NCBI RefSeq assembly: GCF_963678635.1
Contig: NC_087062.1
Span: forward strand, 52,650,473-52,714,472
Length of the DNA stretch: 64,000 bases
DNA from: Symsagittifera roscoffensis
Taxonomy: Eukaryota; Xenacoelomorpha; Acoela; Convolutidae
Direction of reading: 5' to 3'
The notes under the pieces were generated by a model that had not been told where the DNA came from, searched no databases, and saw nothing but the letters and a program-made list of their open reading frames with translations. The translations under genes were made by a program, and so were the position numbers. This document shows, piece by piece, positions 58,498 through 64,000 of this stretch (within the stretch, counting starts at the first letter, position 1; each line of letters opens with the position of its first letter).

Positions 58498-58806
58498 CCG
58501 AATGCCTGTATGTGGAGCGCCCTCTGAGGGATTTTAGAGACAGGTCTGTCAAGTGGCTTTCTGTGGGGAGGTGGGAAACTGGAACTGGCTTGAGGAGTCT
58601 GGTGGTGCGCCGCTGGACCTACTGAGCTCGGGTGAGATTGTTCCTTGTTTTTGATTTTTATAATTCGATTTCAAAATGTAAATTAATTTAGTTGTCTTTT
58701 TTTTATTTGCTCATTTTTAAAATTCCCACTAACCGCTTATCATGGGTTAGTTCAGTCCCCTAAAGTCCAGTCAAAATACTTTTTTTTACCTTTATGCTGC
58801 GTCAAG
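58498..58806 (+). other. 5' leader of element A
   Basis: Non-coding leader between element B's 3' end and the element A start codon. Its first 150 bp and the 'gggttagttcagtccc' segment are conserved, inverted, in every unit of the 24.7-39 kb array, which identifies it as the element's own 5' end. Confidence 0.75.
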
Positions 58807-59253
58807 ATGAGGAAAAACAACAAAGAGTGTACAAGCAAAGATTGCTTAAAACCTTCAGGACTGATAAATTGGATTAGATGTGATTGTTGTTCTAGTTGGT
58901 ATCATATCAGTTGTGTAAATATTTCTCTTAGCGACTCTAAGAAATCTCTATGGTTTCAGTGTCCTTTATGCGTTGATGTAAAATCTGTTAATAAAGCAAC
59001 AATAGGTAATGATTTAGTGCTAGACAATTATGTTAATACATCCATCTCAAATGTCCGAGTACTCAAGAGAGTACCAAAAGACTCGCGTGTTCCCTTGGCG
59101 GAAAGTCTGTCGGACAAAATAAATGACATCGTCTACAAGGTAGAAGATGTTACAAAATGGCTAATTTTTTTAACGTCGTTCTTGTTTTTTTTCGGAGCAA
59201 CCGAAAAGAAGTGGACGCAAACAGATCACAAGCATGAGTTCTTTGATAAATAA
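58807..59253 (+). pseudogene. Element A, PHD finger and N-terminal linker
   Basis: Residues 8-55 form a canonical PHD zinc finger: C8, C13, C25, C28, H33, C36, C52, C55, with Trp49 before the last pair. The rest is a hydrophilic linker (VLDNYVNTS, RVPKDSRVPLAES) followed by a hydrophobic patch. PHD fingers commonly bind histone H3 tails; here that could guide target choice, which is inference. The frame shifts near 59234-59253. Confidence 0.83.
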
Positions 59254-60202
59254 AAAAATTCGAGCAAATGACGTTTCACTTCCAAAACCACATCCCCAAG
59301 TTTCAAGCCCGCCTCTGAGTGACCTCGAGCAGAGAATAAAGTTAATAAGTAGTAAGCTCGATGAAGGAAATGTAAAGGGAGGAATAAGGCTTGCTGCTTC
59401 GGATGACAAAATAGCTCCTTTTTCAACTGATAACTATCAAAAATTGTTGTCTAAGCACCCGCAGCGAGCCAAATTTGCAGCTCCAAATCCACAAAAGTTG
59501 GATAGTTTTTTCGTAACCGATTTCTACCTATACAAAGCGATAATGTCCTTTCCAAACGGATCAGCAGCAGGTCCTGATAAAATAGTTCCTCAAATTTTTA
59601 AAGATCTTGTTAATAAGTCGAATGGCAGTGCAGGACTTAATTTTCTGAAATCGCTTACTAAGCTGATAAACCTCATTGGAGATGGCAAAACACCCGAACC
59701 ACTAAGACCTTTCTTTTTTGGCGCAAAGCTTATCGCCCTCATAAAGATAGACGGAGGGTTGAGACCGATTGCCATAGGCAACACGTTGAGACGTATCGCG
59801 TCTAAATGCGCTGGAAGCAAGGCCCTCTCCGAGCGACAAAATTTTTTCGGAAACGTACAGGTAAGATGCGGTACCAAACGAGGAGCAGAAATAGCTGCGC
59901 ACTCGTTTCGAAACCTAATTGAACGCGACGACAATCCAAAATGCACTGTTTTTTTAAAACTAGATTTTAAGAATGCCTTTAACTCTTTAAACAGAGAAAC
60001 AATGCTGAATCATGTTTATTCAAATCGCCCCGAATTGTATAATTACACCCATTGCGCGTATGGTAAACCTAGTTATCTTTTTTACGGAAGCTTTGTCATA
60101 ATGTCAGAAGACGGAACTCAGCAAGGTGATCCTGAAGCCCCACCCCTTTTCGCGGATACACAGTCAAACAGTTGGAGTCGAAAATTAACATCTGGTATTT
60201 AG
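59234..60202 (+). pseudogene. Element A, reverse transcriptase fingers and palm
   Basis: Open frame of 322 residues. It contains SAAGPDKIVPQIFKDL (fingers entry), DGGLRPIAIGNTLRRIASKC (motif 2), a VQVRCGTKRGAE segment, LKLDFKNAFNSL (motif A with intact Asp) and EDGTQQGDPEA (motif B). The frame is lost before motif C. This copy retains the catalytic Asp that the 24.7-38.9 kb array copies have lost. Confidence 0.88.
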
Positions 60203-60863
60203 ATGATGGGAATTTAGCCGACGACTATAAGGTAGTACTCCGGGACCTTAAAAACGCTCTGAAATCGGAAAAAGTTTACGGCCTGAGCTTAAACACTGAG
60301 AAGTGTGAACTTTGTTTTTTGGGACCGTTTACTAGTACACAGTATAATTCATTTTTAACCCAATTTCGAAAAATATGCCCCAAAATAAAAATACAAACAA
60401 AAGAAGAACTCCTCATTTTAGGATCTCCAATCGGCGATTTTTGCCGACAAGAATTGCTCGACGAAACAATTAAGGAGCTTGAAAAAATCTCGGATGTCAT
60501 TGACAAACTAGACGCCCAGTATGGTTTTTACCTCATGAAAAATTGCTTTAGCATGCCAAAACTCCTATATTTTTGCGTACGAGCCCTTGTTTTTTGCAAA
60601 ATGATTTTTTGGAACGCTACGATAAATTACTAAGAAATTCGTTATGCAAGGTCACTAACGTGAAAATGGATGATAACCAGTTTTTACAAGCAGTTCTCCC
60701 GGCAGCCAAAGGTGGCTTGGGCGTTTCTTCCGCTCGTCTACTCGCTTTACCCGCTTTCTTAGCCTCAGAAGTAGGAGCGAAAGATGCCTTGAGCGAAATC
60801 TTTGGTTTGGAGCATGTGGATGGAACCTATGATGATGCGCTTAAACGGTGGTTTGACCTTTAA
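60172..60863 (+). pseudogene. Element A, RT motif C and thumb
   Basis: Frame 60172-60633 begins with WYLDDGNLADD (YLDD at 60196-60207) and continues with GLSLNTEKCELCFLG and the thumb. Frame 60573-60863 continues it after another frameshift with AAKGGLGVSSARLLALPAF. Together they complete the polymerase. Confidence 0.85.
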
Positions 60864-60871
60864 AAATTGGA

Positions 60872-61588
60872 ATGGCTCCGGAAAATGAAATCCAAAAAAA
60901 TTGGACGGAGCCAATTTTTGACAGCGAAACTGCAGACTTGATTTTAAGACTCGAAACAACGGACGTAAAAAGGTTCAACGCGTTCCAAGATAGATTTGGC
61001 TCCAAATGGTTGAACGTCATCCCGTGCAAAAATTTAAGGTTAAAACTGTCGAACCAACAACTCAGAATTGCCGAGAGATTCTCTAGGCATTCAAACCTGA
61101 ATGCCCTTTTAAAGCAGAGTCTATCATCTACTCACATTCCGTCTGTTTTAGAACCACGACAACTCTACAGGACCGATCAGAAGCGACCAGACGGTTTGAC
61201 GCTCGTTCCATGGGCTGATGGTAAGCAGCTCTTGTGGGATAAAACGGTAGTAGACTCCTTGGCTCCTTGTAGGATTAATGCCGGGTCTGTTTGTAACCCT
61301 GGTACGACTGCCGCTGAAGCGGAAGAGCGAAAAATTGACAAGTATAAAGATCTTGTAAATGATGGATATCTTTTTCAACCGCTAGCTTTTGAAATTCAGG
61401 GCGCGGCCGGCCCCAGTACAAGATTTTTAAGCAAGCTTTGTAAGAACCTAAGCATATGCACTGAGGAACCCAGAGCAATCAGCTTTTTAAAACAGAGAAT
61501 CTCCCTGGCAATACAGATTGCAAACGCCGCTTGCGTACTCGGAACAATAAATGACAAAATAACTTTCGACGAAATTTTTTGCTTGTAA
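60872..61588 (+). pseudogene. Element A, restriction-like endonuclease domain
   Basis: 238 residues. The linker (TADLILRLETTDVKRFNA, KNLRLKLSNQQLRIA) joins directly to ERFSRHSNLN, so about 90 bases encoding the CVCGKDV...GLSC zinc knuckle seen at 43870-43935 are deleted in frame. The nuclease core has RPDG (61184-61195) and WDKTVVD with its Asp at 61238-61240, then YLFQPLAFEIQG and the C-terminal QRISLAIQIANAACVLG. Loss of the knuckle would probably impair target binding. Confidence 0.85.
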
Positions 61589-61640
61589 CACTTGTATATT
61601 ATATAATCTCGTGTCGAGTTGCGTGTTCTTATTGAAGAAA

Positions 61641-61782
61641 CGTAACCCGTATCGATTTTAATTGAAAAGGACTTAAACAATTGTCATCTTCTTTTATCAT
61701 TATCACTTCCATATCTAAAAAATTCCAAGGACTTTGACTGGAATACATGATGAAGGGACTCATGACTGTAACCTCGGTTACT
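61641..61782 (-). pseudogene. Element C remnant between A and the APE element
   Basis: Matches 44530-44665 (and its copies) closely, including the inverted VTEVTVKCPF coding piece, and stops abruptly at 'gtaacctcggttac', where the APE-type element begins. Confidence 0.6.
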
Positions 61783-63261
61783 ATGAGTCTCGCACTAACT
61801 GAAACTTGGTTTACACCTGAGTTTTTGGATAGTGAACTTATGTTAACCGGTTACATTGCCTATCGGCGTGAGCGTGCTAGCAAAAATGGCGTCTCTAAAC
61901 ATGGCGGTGTCTTGATTGCAATATCCAAAGATATCAAGCACGAACATTTGATCATATCTGAATGTTCAGATGTCGAGTACGTTGCTTGTAGACTTTTCAC
62001 TGCCAAGCAGAACTACATACTAGTGAATGTTTATAACGCGCCTTCTTCAAGTCCATACCGATGGACTTTGGATCACTGGAAGAAACTCCTGGAAGGTATT
62101 CAAGCTCTTCGCATGGATAATGAAGTTCTCATTATAGTTGGCGACGCAAACTTATCGACAGTCTGCTGGAACACACTGAATTCCAATGATGATCATGAAA
62201 ATGATATATTGGTCGAGTTTGACCGCAGAAGCCTTACACAGCTCGTTGATTTCAAGACAACTGCTACTTCCTGTATCGACATAGTTCTCTGCTCATCCGA
62301 CTCTTGCATCGCTAGCGTGTCTCCGTTTCATGTTTTCAACAATTTGTACAGCGTCAAAAGCCAAATCTGCTCCGACCATATTCCTATCAAGGTCACATTA
62401 ATTGGGAAGGAATTGGAGTCAACACACGGGCCAAAGCATAAATACAGCTTTGCACTTGCTGACTATGGAAAACTCAACTGCCTGATCGCAAACAATCCAT
62501 TCACTGGCAACTGCAGGTCCAATATCAATGTACTTCTTGATGAGTGGTATAAATGGTTGGACCACCTTTTAAAACAGTGTGTACCATACAAAACTCAACA
62601 CCGGAGCTCACTACCTCCATGGATCTCCAGCAGTACCTCGCACCTGATGAAGCAACTGAAGACAATATCTCGCAAGTACGACCGAAAACCAACGGAAAGC
62701 ATGCTTTGTAAACTAAAGACAATCGAAAGCCAGATAAAAATAGCTGGGGCATCCGACCAAAGCGCATACGAAGAAAAACTTGCTGAAGGGCGAAGTACAA
62801 CAAGACTCTTCAAATACTTCAAAAGTCTTCGAGGCAGTGGATCGATACCACCGAAACTTTTCTGGGGTTCAAAATCTGCAGAGTCCCTGAGCGATCAGTG
62901 CTGCATGTTTAATGAGTTCTTCCAATCTACTTTCACTTCATCGACTCCCGAAACACCTGGTTCTCAATCCACAGTTGTATCAACTTTCCTGAATGGCTAC
63001 GAAGTGAGCAGCGCCGCTGTTGGAAAAGTGATGATTTCGCTAGATGTCACAAAATCCCGTGGACCTGATCTACTACCACCTGTGCTTTTCAAGAACACGC
63101 CAACTTTGAGCAAATCTTTACACCAGCTGTTCTTTAAAATACAACAGGTGGGATGTTATCCGGCTAAATGGAAAGAAGGTGCAGTAAGCCCGATCCATAA
63201 AAAGGGTTCGAAGCTACATGTTCGAACCTCAGCATTGCCTCGAAGATCCACGAAAAACTGA
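61783..63261 (+). pseudogene. APE endonuclease and RT start
   Basis: An open frame running from 61747 (the first codons belong to the neighbouring repeat) encodes LALTETWFTPEF (catalytic Glu context), YIAYRRERASKNG, IIVGDANLS (GDxN, 62140-62151), a CIDIVLCSS strand and SDHIPI (62371-62388), the conserved motifs of the endonuclease. A linker and the RT entry KSRGPDLLPPVLFKN and GAVSPIHKKGS follow. A small deletion shifts the frame near 63215. The endonuclease would nick target DNA to prime reverse transcription. Confidence 0.87.
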
Positions 63262-63309
63262 TATTCAATGCTCTCTATCACCAAAAATCGCTCACCAGTT
63301 TTACAAATG

Positions 63310-64000
63310 CTCTGCTATCTAGACAATGTCTATCGCAATATCTCCAACACTGACGTAACAATCGAAGCCGTTTATTTGGACTTTGCGAAAGCATTTGACA
63401 AAATAAATCACACTGTGCTTCTGAGAAAACTGAAGATTCTGGGTATCCAAGGAAAGTTACTCAAAGTTCTGCGCAGTTATCTTGATCAACGTAAACAGTT
63501 TGTCCAAATTGGAGATGCAAGGTCCGAACTTCTTGATGTAACCGGCGGGGTTCCCCAAGGTTCACTTCTTGGACCATTACTATTCATCATCTATGTAGCT
63601 GACTTGCCTCTCAATCTAGTTTCTGAGACATTCATGTTTGCTGATGACACAAAGATATTGTCAATACATCAGAAGATCCTAAATTCCAGGTTGCAGGAGA
63701 ATCTGTCCTCTCTAGAAGAGTGGTGTAGATCAAACTACATGAGCTTCAATGTCGGCAAATGTTCAATTGTTACCTTTTCTAGAACAGAGCCAACCGATCT
63801 GGCTCTTTATGGCAAACCGTTAGCTCATTCAAGTTTGGAAAAAGATCTTGGCCTCTTGGTAAGCGACAAGCTGAAGTGGAAAGACCACATAACTGGTGCC
63901 TGCAGCAAGTCAAATAGAGTATTAAACTTAATCAAAAGAAATGTTGGCCACCGAGTGAGCACAAAGCATAGAAAGGACCTTTACAAATCAATGGTGATAC
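63310..64000 (+). pseudogene. Reverse transcriptase of the APE element, runs off the window
   Basis: An open frame without a start codon begins LCYLDNVYRNISN and carries VYLDFAKAFDKINH (motif A), VTGGVPQGSLLGPLLF (motif B), FADD at 63637-63648 (motif C) and LEKDLGLLVSDKLKW (thumb). It continues past 64000. The join to the upstream frame has lost sequence between motif 1 and motif A. Confidence 0.86.

Larger units (their letters stand above)
58498..61640 (+). mobile_element. Element A, nearly complete PHD-RT-RLE non-LTR retrotransposon
   Basis: This is the most complete copy of the element that formed the minus-strand array at 24.7-38.9 kb and the endonuclease pieces in the 4.84-kb units. Order: 5' leader, PHD finger, linker, RT, nuclease, short 3' UTR. 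At least four frame changes separate the pieces, so it is inactive. Confidence 0.87.
61783..64000 (+). mobile_element. APE-type non-LTR retrotransposon (CR1/Jockey group), truncated at both ends
   Basis: Different class from A-C: an apurinic-like endonuclease precedes the RT and no RLE is seen. Its 5' end is cut at the junction with element C; its 3' end lies beyond the window. It is broken by frameshifts near 63215 and 63300. Confidence 0.85.

Noticed and set aside
1-64000. tRNA, rRNA or snRNA genes as targets for the RLE elements
   Set aside because: I looked for cloverleaf arms and conserved snRNA/rDNA phrases next to element ends and saw none. A covariance-model search would be decisive.

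Overview
This is a repeat-dominated window from an animal genome, probably an invertebrate. It holds one recognisable host gene, a two-exon MFS transporter of the SVOP/SV2 type on the minus strand at 19902-21814. Nearly everything else is dead transposable-element sequence, satellite-like DNA and recent tandem duplication. The spliced gene, the classes of retroelement and the arrays of decayed copies all point to a metazoan. I cannot name the species. A run of 200 N (38910-39109) marks an assembly gap inside a tandem array.

Layout. 1-720 is a short tandem repeat with a period near 330 bp. 1341-10188 is a complete but dead Ty3/Gypsy LTR retrotransposon on the minus strand, with both LTRs and a 5-bp target duplication (GCGAA). 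Its gag is split by about 1.8 kb of satellite-like DNA. The same satellite, still carrying a piece of gag, forms two 2.08-kb tandem units at 10385-14538 and continues as older, degenerate monomers to about 16970. Each long unit carries a perfect 51-bp-arm hairpin. 17-24.6 kb is the host-like interval: the transporter gene, small dispersed repeats, a MITE-like patch and a broken Merlin/ISXO2-type transposase. 24676-38909 is a tandem array of five units (3.0-3.5 kb) made from a dead minus-strand non-LTR retrotransposon. Presence and absence of a C-rich/G-rich block alternate along it. 39110-40070 is a diverged relative of that unit.

41150-64000 is a pile-up of non-LTR retrotransposons. It contains a CR1/Jockey-like RT remnant with a CAA tail, an 0.89-kb tandem duplication, and then three head-to-tail copies of a 4.84-kb composite unit (43901-58497). 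Next come one nearly complete copy of the element that built the 24.7-38.9 kb array (58498-61640) and an APE-type element running off the right edge. At least three lineages of restriction-like-endonuclease (RLE) non-LTR elements are present; I call them A, B and C. A and B both begin with a PHD-type zinc finger and end in a PD-(D/E)XK-like nuclease. Frameshifts and stops shared by all copies show that these elements died before the locus was amplified; private mutations were added later.

No element here looks able to move on its own. The window is most useful as a record of how site-biased retrotransposons, satellite capture and unequal exchange build complex arrays. Function is only claimed for the transporter.
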